A DNA stretch of 64,000 nt. Origin: Candidatus Chloroploca asiatica. Lineage in GTDB: Bacteria > Chloroflexota > Chloroflexia > Chloroflexales > Chloroflexaceae. The position numbers were made by a program, and so were the translations under genes. How positions within the stretch are numbered: the stretch's first letter is position 1; each line of letters opens with the position of its first letter. Shown in pieces: positions 51,216-59,752 of the stretch. The notes beneath the pieces were generated by a model. That model was given only the letters and a program-made list of their open reading frames with translations. It made no database searches and was not told the origin of the DNA. Location: NCBI RefSeq assembly GCF_002532075.1, contig NZ_LYXE01000127.1:1-64000 (forward strand), read 5' to 3'.

Positions 51216-53762
51216 ATGCAGGATCGCGACCATATTATTAGCCTCGGCCGTCTCCTCGCCGCTGAGTTGCGCCGGGGGTGCGATGATACCGCTGCCGAGC
51301 TCGGCCTCGACCACTTCCTTGCGCAGTGGCAGGCTCAGGCTGATGGTGCGCTCGATCTCCCTGCCGTTCAGGCGACCTTTGCTCTGCTCGCTGATTATGG
51401 GGCTCAGTCGGTTCTCGAGCGCCGTGCCCGCGTGACCCGCGCGGTCGAGGATCTGCGCGGGCTCTTTCGTCACGAGACTGCGCCTCCTCCCCCCGCGCCA
51501 CCAGCCAAAAAGAAGCGTACGCGTCCGCCCGCTTCGCCTCCTCAACCTCCTGCTCCTGTTCGCACTGCCGCCGATCTCGCGCTCGCTGATTCCCTCGATC
51601 TGGTGCCGGGGATCGAGCGCCGTGACGTCACTGCGTTTCGTCGCCTTGGCCTCAAGACCGTTGAGGATCTGCTCTACCATGTGCCCCATCGCTACGATGA
51701 TTTTTCGTCGCAGCACGGCATTGCCGATCTCGAAGTCGGTGCGGTTGGTACGCTTATTGCTGAAGTAAGCGATGTCCGGCTCGTCGGCGGTGGGCCGCGC
51801 TCGCGCGTTGAGGTGACGTTTAGTGATACGAGTGGGTCGATCCGGGCGGTCTTTTTTAATCAGCCCTGGTTGCCGAAACAGTTGACCGTCGGACGCCAGA
51901 TTGTGCTCAGTGGCAAGGTGTCGTCTTATCAGGGGTTGCGCCAGATGACGGGGCCGACCTGGGAGCCGTATGTGCCTGATGGGACGATGCTCCATACTGG
52001 GCGTCTCGTGCCAGTCCATCCGCTCAGCAAGGGGCTGCATGAGCGCAATGCGCGTAAGACGATTAAATTTGTTGTTGATGCGATGTCGTCTCGCATCGTC
52101 GATCATCTGCCCGAAATGAGTCGGCAGCGCTGCAATCTGTTGCCCCTCGGTGAGGCGTTGGCGCAGATCCATTATCCCGATACGCCCGAGCAGTTGCAAC
52201 AGGCGCGTACCCGCCTCGGGTTCGATGAGTTCCTCTTTATTCAACTCGGGGTGCTGCAACGCAAGTTGCTCTGGCAGGGCGAACTTGGCTATCAGTTGGC
52301 GTTCCTCCCCGATCTCCACCAGCAGTTGCTCGATCATGTTGGCTTTCGTTTGACCAATGCCCAGCAGCGCGTCCTTGATGAGATCTTCCGCGATATGGCC
52401 CGGCCCCTCCCGATGGCCCGTCTGCTCCAGGGTGATGTTGGTTCGGGCAAGACGGTGGTCGCGGCGGCGGCCCTCGTGCAGGCGATTGGCAATGGCTTTC
52501 AGGGGGCGTTGATGGCCCCCACCGAAATCCTGGCTGAACAGCACTACAAGGGGCTCAAGCGGTTGCTTGGCAAGCTTGCCGTGCCCCGGGCCGCGCGCCA
52601 AGAGGCGGAAGGTGAGACGTGGAAGGATCGCCTTGAGCCTGAAGAGGCCGCAAAACTCGCCGAGATCAAGGCGCTGCTCGGGATGACCGATGAGGAAGAT
52701 ATGGCCGGTCAGGGTGTTCGGGTCGCGCTCTTGACCGGGAGCCTCGGCATCAGGGCGCGCCGACGGGTGCTCGAGGGTGTTGCCAATGGTGAGATTGATC
52801 TGGTTATCGGGACGCACGCGCTCATTACCGAAGGAGTGCGGTTTCAGTCGCTTGGTCTGGTGGTCGTTGATGAGCAGCATCGCTTTGGCGTCGAGCAACG
52901 TCAACGTCTGCGTGATAAGGGCTTTAATCCCCATTTGCTTGTGATGACCGCGACGCCGATTCCGCGTACCCTCACAATGACCATCTATGGCGATCTCGAT
53001 ACGTCGATCCTTGATGAGTTGCCCCCGGGCCGTGAGCCGATCCGTACGCGCTGGGTGCGCAAAGCAGAACGCTCGAAAGCGTATCGCCATCTCCGCCGTG
53101 AAATCGAGCAGGGCCGCCAGGCTTTTGTGATCTGTCCCCTCGTCGAAGAGAGTGAGAAGGTCGATCTGCCGTCGGCGGAAGAGATGTACGAAACCTTGCA
53201 AGGCTCGGTCTTCCCCGATCTGCGTGTGACCCTGCTGCACGGGCGGATGTTGCCACGCGAGAAGGACGAGGTGATGCTGGCGTTTCGTGACCACGCCTAC
53301 GATATCATGGTCGCAACGGCAGTGATCGAGGTTGGCATTGATATTCCCAATGCCTCGACAATTCTGATCGAAGGGGCTGAACGCTTTGGTCTGGCCCAGT
53401 TGCACCAGTTTCGTGGCCGCGTCGGACGGGGTGCACACAAGAGCTATTGCATCCTGATCAGTGACAAAGATGATAATGCGATCACGCGCCAGCGCCTCGA
53501 AGCGATGGAACAGACCAACGATGGCTTCAAGCTCTCGGAAGTTGATCTGCAACTTCGTGGCCCCGGTGAGTTTTTTGGCACGCGCCAGAGCGGAACCCCC
53601 GATCTGAAGGTCGCTCGCCTGGCTGATACCCGTCTGCTCTATGCCGCTCGCAATGAAGCTGAGTTGATCCTGAACGATGATGTCCGTTTGAGCAAGCCTG
53701 AACATGCCCTTTTGAAACAGAAAGTAGACGCCTTCTGGGCCGAGGCCGCGAAGGCGGGATGA
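51216..53762 (+). CDS. recG: ATP-dependent DNA helicase RecG
   Basis: An 848-residue RecG, longer than the usual ~690-780 because of a ~110-residue N-terminal extension and linker (PPPPAPPAKKKRTRPPASPP). Wedge/OB domain follows (TVEDLLYHVPHRYDDFSSQH, VEVTFSDTSGSIRAVFFNQP). Helicase motifs: ARLLQGDVGSGKTVVAAAAL (I), MAPTEILAEQHYKG (Ia), VVDEQHRFGVEQRQ (II, DEQH) and MTATPIPRTLTMT (III), with LIEGAERFGLAQLHQFRGRV (VI). A charged insert lies between Ia and Ib (EAEGETWKDRLEPEEAAKLA). It remodels stalled replication forks. ATG 51216 preferred to TTG at 51207. Confidence 0.96.
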   Translation: MQDRDHIISLGRLLAAELRRGCDDTAAELGLDHFLAQWQAQADGALDLPAVQATFALLADYGAQSVLERRARVTRAVEDLRGLFRHETAPPPPAPPAKKKRTRPPASPPQPPAPVRTAADLALADSLDLVPGIERRDVTAFRRLGLKTVEDLLYHVPHRYDDFSSQHGIADLEVGAVGTLIAEVSDVRLVGGGPRSRVEVTFSDTSGSIRAVFFNQPWLPKQLTVGRQIVLSGKVSSYQGLRQMTGPTWEPYVPDGTMLHTGRLVPVHPLSKGLHERNARKTIKFVVDAMSSRIVDHLPEMSRQRCNLLPLGEALAQIHYPDTPEQLQQARTRLGFDEFLFIQLGVLQRKLLWQGELGYQLAFLPDLHQQLLDHVGFRLTNAQQRVLDEIFRDMARPLPMARLLQGDVGSGKTVVAAAALVQAIGNGFQGALMAPTEILAEQHYKGLKRLLGKLAVPRAARQEAEGETWKDRLEPEEAAKLAEIKALLGMTDEEDMAGQGVRVALLTGSLGIRARRRVLEGVANGEIDLVIGTHALITEGVRFQSLGLVVVDEQHRFGVEQRQRLRDKGFNPHLLVMTATPIPRTLTMTIYGDLDTSILDELPPGREPIRTRWVRKAERSKAYRHLRREIEQGRQAFVICPLVEESEKVDLPSAEEMYETLQGSVFPDLRVTLLHGRMLPREKDEVMLAFRDHAYDIMVATAVIEVGIDIPNASTILIEGAERFGLAQLHQFRGRVGRGAHKSYCILISDKDDNAITRQRLEAMEQTNDGFKLSEVDLQLRGPGEFFGTRQSGTPDLKVARLADTRLLYAARNEAELILNDDVRLSKPEHALLKQKVDAFWAEAAKAG

Positions 53763-53769
53763 ACATTTC

Positions 53770-54921
53770 ATGCATACTCTTTCCCTGCCAGCGTTGCCAG
53801 GAGGTGCGGCGGTGGTCACACGGTGGCTCGTTGACCCTGATGCCCATGTGACCCTGGGCACGCCCCTCGTGATTGTGGTTACGTCGTCGGTCGAGGTGCT
53901 CATTCCTGCCGCTACGACCGGGCGCCTGTGCGATCCTGTGCCCACTGGGATGCGCGTGGCGCCCGGTGCGCTCCTGGCTCGCATCGAGGCGCTGGCCGAG
54001 ACCGAGCCTGCGTCGGCCTTGCCTGCTACCCCTGCGCGCTGCAAAGCGACGCCGCTGGCTCGCCGCATCGCGCTGGCGCACGGCATCGCGCTGGATCATG
54101 TCACTGGCAGTGGCCCGCACGGCCAGATCCGGGCCGCTGATCTGCGTGCCCTGCTCTCCCCGCCCGCGACGGTCGTTGCCGCGCATGCTCCTGGAGAGAC
54201 CGGGGAGGATGGGCAATGGCAGCCTCAGGATGGTACGCATCTTCCCCTCACCGATAATGAGCGAGAGCCTAGTTGCGCTGATGCGGCACCGCAACCAGCA
54301 CTCACCCCGACCTTCACCGATCTTGAACCCGACCTGCGTCCGGTTGCCACCCTGACAATGGAGTTTGACGCAACGGCCACACTCGCACAAAGTGCCGCTT
54401 TGCCTGCGCATCTGGTGCGCCTGGAAGTTCGTCCAGCCATCGCTCCGCTGGTTATCGAAGCGCTTGCCGCGTTGCTTCCGGCCTATCCGTTGCTCAACGG
54501 TGCGCCTGGTAAAGATGGCAACCTTGTCTTGCGGCGGCGCGTGCACCTTGCCATTGGCCTGCCAGGCACCGCGCACTACCAATGGCATCTCGTGCATGAT
54601 GCCGGCGATCTCAATCAGCGCGGCCTGATCAGAGCCCTCGCGCACCAGTCGGCTTCCGCGCTCGATGAGGCCACCTTTGCCGTCGTTTTTCAGCCCGAAG
54701 GCGCTGCTGCTTGGCAAGGCATGCCGCCGTTGCCGCATTGCCTGGCTGCAGTGAGTGTCACGCCTCCGGTGCGCCGCCTGATTGTCGTCAACGACAGCCT
54801 GGTGATTCGGCCTGTTGGCGTATTGACCATCAGCTACGATGCCCGTATCATTGATGAGCAACTGGCGAACACCTTTCTGCGTACCCTCTGTATGCACCTT
54901 GAAGCGCCGTCAACGCGATAA
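53770..54921 (+). CDS. Degenerate E2-like (2-oxo acid dehydrogenase acyltransferase) protein
   Basis: A 383-residue protein with E2 architecture: N-terminal lipoyl-like fold (residues 1-75), peripheral-subunit-binding domain (CKATPLARRIALAHGIALDH, VTGSGPHGQIRAADLRALL at ~95-135), a polar linker and a C-terminal acyltransferase-like domain. The lipoyl lysine is lost: VVTSSVEVLIPAATTG stands where ETDKVTVEIPAP-type sequence carries it. The catalytic HxxxDG is also lost: ISYDARIIDEQLA instead of xxDHRxxDG. It should not work as an acyltransferase. It starts 7 bases after recG and ends 9 before hisS, so it is fixed in a housekeeping operon; perhaps a scaffold or structural protein. Confidence 0.8.
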   Translation: MHTLSLPALPGGAAVVTRWLVDPDAHVTLGTPLVIVVTSSVEVLIPAATTGRLCDPVPTGMRVAPGALLARIEALAETEPASALPATPARCKATPLARRIALAHGIALDHVTGSGPHGQIRAADLRALLSPPATVVAAHAPGETGEDGQWQPQDGTHLPLTDNEREPSCADAAPQPALTPTFTDLEPDLRPVATLTMEFDATATLAQSAALPAHLVRLEVRPAIAPLVIEALAALLPAYPLLNGAPGKDGNLVLRRRVHLAIGLPGTAHYQWHLVHDAGDLNQRGLIRALAHQSASALDEATFAVVFQPEGAAAWQGMPPLPHCLAAVSVTPPVRRLIVVNDSLVIRPVGVLTISYDARIIDEQLANTFLRTLCMHLEAPSTR

Positions 54922-54930
54922 AGTAGAGAC

Positions 54931-56232
54931 ATGGCAAAAGTACAAAATATCAAAGGCATGCGCGACCATTTGCCCCAGGCAATGTTGCTCCGGCAGCACA
55001 TCCTGACGGTGGTGCAACGCGTCTGCGAACGTCACGGTTTTGATCCACTGCAAACACCGGTGATCGAGTATGCCGAAGTGCTTGAAGGCAAACTCGGCGA
55101 CGACGAGAAGCTCATCTACCGGTTTGAAGATCACGGCGGGCGGAGTCTGGCGCTCCGGTATGACCAGACAGTGCCCCTGGCCCGGGTGGTCGCGCAGTAC
55201 GCCGGCCAACTCGCCTTCCCGTGGCGTCGGTACGCCTATGGGCCGAGTTACCGTGGCGAACGTCCGGCCCGTGGGCGCTACCGCGAGTTTTATCAGTTTG
55301 ATGCCGATATTGTCGGGAGCAGTTCGCCGCTGGCCGACGCCGAGATTGTTGCCCTCTTGAGCGAGGCGCTCGCCGAACTCGGCTTTCCCGACTTTGTCAC
55401 CTTGCTCAACCACCGCCAGGTGATTGGCGGCATCGCCCGTGCCAGTGGCCTCGATGAAGCAGCTGCGGGTGGCGTCTACCGGGCCATTGACAAATTCGAC
55501 AAACTTGGCGCAAGCGGGGTTGGCGAGGAACTTGTACGGATGGGCGTCAACACCACCGCAACCGAACAGATCCTTGCCCTGGTGCAGACCGAAGGTTCAC
55601 CTGCGACCGTGTTGGCGACCCTGCGCGAGCACCTGGCTGGTGACGAGCGAGCCGTGGCCGCCCTCGACAACCTGCACGCAATCATCGCAGCACTTGAGGC
55701 AATGGGTGTCCCCCCCGAGCGCTACCGTATAGCCCCACGGCTCGCCCGTGGGCTCTCGTACTACACCGGCCTCGTCTTCGAGACCATTACCCCGCACTGG
55801 CCAGAAGGCTCACTGCTCGGCGGTGGCCGCTACGACGAACTGATCGGCCAGTTTGCTGGACGAGCGATTCCGACGGTCGGGCTTGCCTTTGGCCTTGATC
55901 GCCTGCACGACGTCATGGAAGAGCTAGGGCTTGGGCCGAGGCTGAACACAACCGCGACGGCCTTTGTCACGATCTTTGGGCATGACCTGGCTGGCGAAGC
56001 GATGGCACTTGCCAGCGAATTGCGCGCCGGCGGGGTCAACACCTTGTTGAGCCTTGATCCAACCCAGGGTCTGGGCAAACAATTCAAAGAGGCCGACCGT
56101 AAAAGCGCCCGCTATGCCCTCGTGCTTGGCCCCGACGAACGCGACCGCGGCGAAGTTGTGATCAAAGACCTGCGCGACGGCAGCCAGCGCAGCGTCGCCC
56201 GCGCAGACGTTGTCGCCGCATTGACCCCGTAG
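54931..56232 (+). CDS. hisS: Histidyl-tRNA synthetase
   Basis: A 433-residue class II synthetase of family length. KVQNIKGMRDHLPQ, motif 1 region TPVIEYAEVLEGKLG, motif 2 RGRYREFYQFDADIVGSS, the His A box ARGLSYYTGLVFE, motif 3 GLAFGLDRLHDVMEEL and the anticodon domain KSARYALVLGPDERDRGEVV. Charges tRNA-His. Start 9 bases after the E2-like gene. Confidence 0.97.
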   Translation: MAKVQNIKGMRDHLPQAMLLRQHILTVVQRVCERHGFDPLQTPVIEYAEVLEGKLGDDEKLIYRFEDHGGRSLALRYDQTVPLARVVAQYAGQLAFPWRRYAYGPSYRGERPARGRYREFYQFDADIVGSSSPLADAEIVALLSEALAELGFPDFVTLLNHRQVIGGIARASGLDEAAAGGVYRAIDKFDKLGASGVGEELVRMGVNTTATEQILALVQTEGSPATVLATLREHLAGDERAVAALDNLHAIIAALEAMGVPPERYRIAPRLARGLSYYTGLVFETITPHWPEGSLLGGGRYDELIGQFAGRAIPTVGLAFGLDRLHDVMEELGLGPRLNTTATAFVTIFGHDLAGEAMALASELRAGGVNTLLSLDPTQGLGKQFKEADRKSARYALVLGPDERDRGEVVIKDLRDGSQRSVARADVVAALTP

Positions 56233-56470
56233 GGGCACGGCTTGCCCGTGCCCCTGCCGCGCCGCCGTGCCCCTGCCGCGCCGCCCGTGCCCGGCGTGGG
56301 GGTCACGGCACCGCCGTGCCCCTACCGCGCCGCCGTGCCCCTGCCGCGCCGCCGTGCCCGGCGTGCGGGGCACGGCTTGCCCGTGCCGTGCCGCCCGTGC
56401 CCCTGCCGCGCCGCCGTGCCCCTGCCGCGCCGCCGTGCCCGGCGTGCGGGGCACGGCTTGCCCGTGCCCA
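56230..56470. repeat. GC-rich tandem repeat array
   Basis: About eight imperfect copies of an 18-20 bp unit near CCGTGCCCCTGCCGCGCCG, plus two ~60-bp higher-order copies carrying GTGCCCGGCGTGCGGGGCAC. It begins at the hisS stop and ends at the DUF952 stop, and can form many hairpins (GGGGCACGGCTTGCCCGTGC). Not protein coding on either strand. Confidence 0.85.
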
Positions 56471-56474
56471 CCTG

Positions 56475-56777
56475 TCACGGCGCAAACAGACGTACTTCCA
56501 CCACCGCATCAAGGTTCAGCGGCCCATAGAGGTGCGGGAAAAATTTGCCTGGTTCCGACTCCTCATAGCGCAATGCAGCCGTAAGGCGATCAACTTCCAC
56601 CACAAGCAGCACCATGTTGGGCTGATGCTTGTAAAAACGCTCGACCACCCCGGGCAACTGTGCCTCAGTGGAAAAATGGATAAACCCCTCGCTATCCAGC
56701 GATGGAGGTGCATAGAACCCCAAGCGTTGTGCCTCGGCCCAGGCTATTGCATGGGCGAGGTGAAGGATCGTTGTCAC
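56475..56777 (-). CDS. DUF952-family protein
   Basis: A 100-residue protein with the DUF952 pattern: ILHLAHAIAWAEAQRLGFYA, SEGFIHFSTEAQLPGVVERF, LLVVEVDRLTAALRYEES and FFPHLYGPLNLDAVVEV. The fold is related to glutathione/ADP-ribose-handling proteins in structure, but function is unknown. GTG start at 56777 with an AAGGAG site seven bases upstream. Confidence 0.93.
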   Translation of the reverse strand: MTTILHLAHAIAWAEAQRLGFYAPPSLDSEGFIHFSTEAQLPGVVERFYKHQPNMVLLVVEVDRLTAALRYEESEPGKFFPHLYGPLNLDAVVEVRLFAP

Positions 56778-56856
56778 AGAGAAACTCCTTGAAACGGTAG
56801 GGCTGACGCCCTAGAAACCAGTGCCTATAGGGTAGCCCCAAACCTTGGCACGACTC

Positions 56857-56891
56857 GGGCTGATTGTCAAGCGTAGCTTGACAATCAGCCC
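56857..56891. repeat. 16-bp perfect hairpin with GTA loop
   Basis: 56857-56872 pairs with 56876-56891 around GTA (apex GCGTAGC), between the DUF952 gene and the ABC transporter promoter. It shares its apex with the hairpin at 7689-7723 although the arms differ. Confidence 0.8.
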
Positions 56892-56910
56892 ACAATCCGG
56901 TAGACTCCCG

Positions 56911-56939
56911 TTCTGTCACCCAACAAAAAAGTGTATAAT
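56911..56939 (+). promoter_or_regulatory. Promoter of the branched-chain amino acid transporter operon
   Basis: TATAAT (56934-56939) is a perfect -10 box; TTCTGT (56911-56916) at 17-base spacing is a weak -35. Weak -35 and the palindrome just after suggest regulation. Confidence 0.6.
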
Positions 56940-56947
56940 AGGGCTAT

Positions 56948-56966
56948 GTGTGGTACCCTACCACAC
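56948..56966. promoter_or_regulatory. Operator-like palindrome at the start of the leader
   Basis: GTGTGGTA-CCC-TACCACAC is a perfect 8-bp inverted repeat starting 9 bases after the -10 box; CTATGTG (56944-56950) and CACATAG (56972-56978) extend a larger inverted pattern. It could be a repressor site or a 5' RNA hairpin. Confidence 0.55.
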
Positions 56967-57048
56967 AGTGGCACATAGTTTCTCACACGTCAACGCTGAA
57001 TCCAAACCTGCCCTACGTCAGGGCCAACAACACCGAAAGGAGGTGTCT

Positions 57049-57072
57049 GTGCCTGTGCCGTTATCTCGATGA
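57049..57072 (+). CDS. Possible leader peptide (7 codons) in the transporter 5' leader
   Basis: AAAGGAGG (57036-57043) is an ideal ribosome site five bases before GTG, followed by Pro-Val-Pro-Leu-Ser-Arg and TGA. Its Val and Leu codons could report amino acid supply, but it has only one of each and no clear terminator/antiterminator pair follows, so function is speculative. Confidence 0.35.
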   Translation: MPVPLSR

Positions 57073-57169
57073 GCGTCAGTCAGGTGTGGGTTGGCAACCC
57101 TGGGTTACTATGATGTTCGTGTCGTTTCCGATACAGTAGCTTACAGATTGTGTAAGGAGTCCTACGTTT

Positions 57170-59602
57170 ATGAAGCGTGTAAGTCTTTTGGTTCTCATTG
57201 CACTGCTCGGGGCGCTCATCGCGGCCTGTGGTGGTGCTCCCGCAGTCCAGCCGACAGCGGCTCCAGGTGCGACCGCTGCGCCTGAGCAGCCCACGACGCC
57301 TCCGGCACCACCGAGTGCTGGTGCGACGATCAAGATTGCTTCACAGAGTCCCCTTAGCGGCCCGCAGGCCGCGCTTGGTACGGGTATTCGCAATGGTGCC
57401 CAGTTGGCGATTGAGCAACTGGCTCAGCCGTTGATCGATCTCGGTTTTACGGTCGAACTGGCCCCGTTTGATGACCAGGCTCGTGCTGAGGTTGGCTCGG
57501 CCAATGCCAAGAACATCGTCTCGGATCCCGAGATTATGTGTGTCGTTGGTCACCTCAACTCGGGCGTGGCGCTAGCCTCGCTGCCCGATTATCAGAATGC
57601 GTCGTTGGCGATGGTGTCGCCGGCCAACACCAACCCGAACATCACCGAAGGTGGCTATGGCGTGGCCTTCCGCGTCGTTGGTCGCGATGATGTGCAGGGT
57701 ATCGTGGGTGAGCAGTTTGCCCGCGAAGAGCTTGAGGTTGAGTCGGTCTATATCATTCACGATACGACCGCGTATGGCCAGGGTGTGGCCGAGTTCTTCC
57801 GCCTCGCGGCTGAAGAGAATGGCATGGAAGTGCTGGGCTTCGAGGGGACCGAGGAGCAGAGTGATTTCTCAGCGATTCTGACCCCGATCCAGGCCGCGAA
57901 TCCTGACCTGATCTACTTCGGTGGGCTCTATCCGCAGGCTGGCCCGCTCTTCCGCCAGGCTCGCGACCGTGGCATCGCGGCGCAGTTCCTTGGCCCGGAC
58001 GGCATGGATAGCCCCGAGTTGGCGACGCTGGCGGGTGATGCCGTTGATGGGATGCATTACACCTCGGTGGCCGCACCGGTGAGCCAGTTCCCCAATGCTG
58101 CCCAGTTTGCGACGGACTACCAGGCGCAGTTCAATGGGACGGCAACGCCCTTCTCGGCGCAGGCCTATGATGCCGCTGGTATCTGTATTACTGGTATTGC
58201 CGCTGCTGCCGAGGCCGCTGGTGGCGTGCCGACCCGTGCCCAGGTGCTTGAAGAGTTGAAGGGTCTGGCCGGCTACGAGGGCATTACGGGCGACTATACC
58301 TTCAATGAGAATGGCGACCCGAACCCGGCAACCTACTTTGTGCTTCAGGCCAATGTTGCTGATTGGAATGCCAATGCGTTGATTACCCGCCTCGAAATTG
58401 CTCCTCCAGGATCTGAGAGTACGACGACGCCTCCTCCTGCGGCAACCGAGGCTGAGCCGCTGGTTGATTTGATTGCTGCGCTCGGGGCTGAAGTTGTCGA
58501 TTTGAACCTCGGCACGATCAAGCTTGCGTCGCAGAGCCCCCTTAGCGGCCCGCAGGCCGCGCTTGGTACCGGTATCCGCAATGGTGCCGAATTGAGCGTC
58601 GAGCAGTTGAATGAGTTGCTGGCCGATGCTGGTGTGACGTTTGAGTTGGCCCCGTTTGATGATCAGGCTCGTGCTGAGGTTGGCTCGGCCAATGCCAAGA
58701 ACATCGTCTCGGATCCCGACATTATGTGTGTCGTTGGTCACCTCAACTCGGGCGTGGCGCTGGCCTCGCTGCCCGATTATCAGAATGCGTCGTTGGCGAT
58801 GGTGTCGCCGGCCAACACCAACCCGAACATCACCGAAGGTGGCTATGGCGTGGCCTTCCGCGTCGTTGGTCGCGATGATGTGCAGGGTATCGTGGGTGAG
58901 CAGTTTGCCCGCGAAGAGCTTGAGGTTGAGTCGGTCTATATCATTCACGATACGACCGCGTATGGCCAGGGTGTGGCCGAGTTCTTCCGCCTCGCGGCTG
59001 AAGAGAATGGCATGGAAGTGCTGGGCTTCGAGGGGACCGAGGAGCAGAGTGATTTCTCAGCGATTCTGACCCCGATCCAGGCCGCGAATCCTGACCTGAT
59101 CTACTTCGGTGGGCTCTATCCGCAGGCTGGCCCGCTCTTCCGCCAGGCTCGCGACCGTGGCATCGCGGCGCAGTTCCTTGGCCCGGACGGCATGGATAGC
59201 CCCGAGTTGGCGACGCTGGCGGGTGATGCCGTTGATGGGATGCACTACACCTCGGTGGCTGCACCGGTGAGCCAGTTCCCCAATGCTGCCCAGTTTGCGA
59301 CGGACTACCAGGCGCAGTTCAATGCCGCTGCGACCCCCTTCTCGGCGCAGGCCTATGACTCGGCTGCCTTCTGTGTGGCCGGTATTCTCCAGGCTGCCGT
59401 TGATGCCGCTGCTGCCCCGACGCGTGCCCAGGTGGTTGACGCGATCCGTGGCTTGCCGACCCTTGGTGGCATTACTGGTGACTACAAGTTCAATGAGAAT
59501 GGTGATCCCGAGGTTGCGACCTACTTCGTGCTCCAGGCCAACATTGTTGACTGGAACGAGAATCTCCTGATCACCCGGTTGGATATTGCGCCGCCGCAAT
59601 AG
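57170..59602 (+). CDS. Branched-chain amino acid type binding lipoprotein with two tandem binding domains
   Basis: An 810-residue lipoprotein (signal LLVLIALLGALIAAC; Pro/Ala/Thr linker to ~residue 44). Two Peripla_BP_6/LivK domains follow, about residues 45-415 and 441-810, each starting IKxASQSPLSGPQAALGTGI. Normal LivK proteins have one domain (~380 residues). The second copy is offset by exactly 396 codons; 57472-58132 and 58660-59320 are almost identical in DNA, while the C-terminal parts of the domains have diverged (YDAAGICITGIAAAAEAAGG against YDSAAFCVAGILQAAVDAAA). It should capture amino acids or similar ligands for the LivHMGF transporter downstream; either domain could dock. Confidence 0.92.
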   Translation: MKRVSLLVLIALLGALIAACGGAPAVQPTAAPGATAAPEQPTTPPAPPSAGATIKIASQSPLSGPQAALGTGIRNGAQLAIEQLAQPLIDLGFTVELAPFDDQARAEVGSANAKNIVSDPEIMCVVGHLNSGVALASLPDYQNASLAMVSPANTNPNITEGGYGVAFRVVGRDDVQGIVGEQFAREELEVESVYIIHDTTAYGQGVAEFFRLAAEENGMEVLGFEGTEEQSDFSAILTPIQAANPDLIYFGGLYPQAGPLFRQARDRGIAAQFLGPDGMDSPELATLAGDAVDGMHYTSVAAPVSQFPNAAQFATDYQAQFNGTATPFSAQAYDAAGICITGIAAAAEAAGGVPTRAQVLEELKGLAGYEGITGDYTFNENGDPNPATYFVLQANVADWNANALITRLEIAPPGSESTTTPPPAATEAEPLVDLIAALGAEVVDLNLGTIKLASQSPLSGPQAALGTGIRNGAELSVEQLNELLADAGVTFELAPFDDQARAEVGSANAKNIVSDPDIMCVVGHLNSGVALASLPDYQNASLAMVSPANTNPNITEGGYGVAFRVVGRDDVQGIVGEQFAREELEVESVYIIHDTTAYGQGVAEFFRLAAEENGMEVLGFEGTEEQSDFSAILTPIQAANPDLIYFGGLYPQAGPLFRQARDRGIAAQFLGPDGMDSPELATLAGDAVDGMHYTSVAAPVSQFPNAAQFATDYQAQFNAAATPFSAQAYDSAAFCVAGILQAAVDAAAAPTRAQVVDAIRGLPTLGGITGDYKFNENGDPEVATYFVLQANIVDWNENLLITRLDIAPPQ

Positions 59603-59617
59603 CTTGTACGCTGTGGT

Positions 59618-59655
59618 CAAGCGTGTGTACCAGGCGTGTCCTGGTCACACGCTTG
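59618..59655 (+). terminator. Hairpin after the binding protein gene
   Basis: CAAGCGTGTGTACCAGG (59618-59634) pairs with CCTGGTCACACGCTTG (59640-59655) with one bulged T, 16 bases past the stop. No T-run: a likely attenuation or mRNA-protecting structure that raises binding protein over permease levels. Confidence 0.6.
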
Positions 59656-59700
59656 CTCACCTCCACTCCTGGCCTTGTGCGGTGCTCCGCACAACAGTTT

Positions 59701-59731
59701 GTCGTGCGTGCGGTCAGGCCGTACGCACGAC
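59701..59731 (+). terminator. Second hairpin before livH
   Basis: GTCGTGCGT (59701-59709) pairs with ACGCACGAC (59723-59731) plus inner CGG/CCG. It sits 22 bases ahead of the livH start and could block readthrough or ribosomes. Confidence 0.5.
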
Positions 59732-59752
59732 ATATATAGTCTGGTGAGGTTC

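Noticed and set aside
50148-54086. A 1312-codon open frame on the minus strand opposite degV, recG and the E2-like gene
   Set aside because: The plus strand carries complete recognised genes with ribosome sites across the interval. The antisense frame has no domain signature and results from biased third codon positions.
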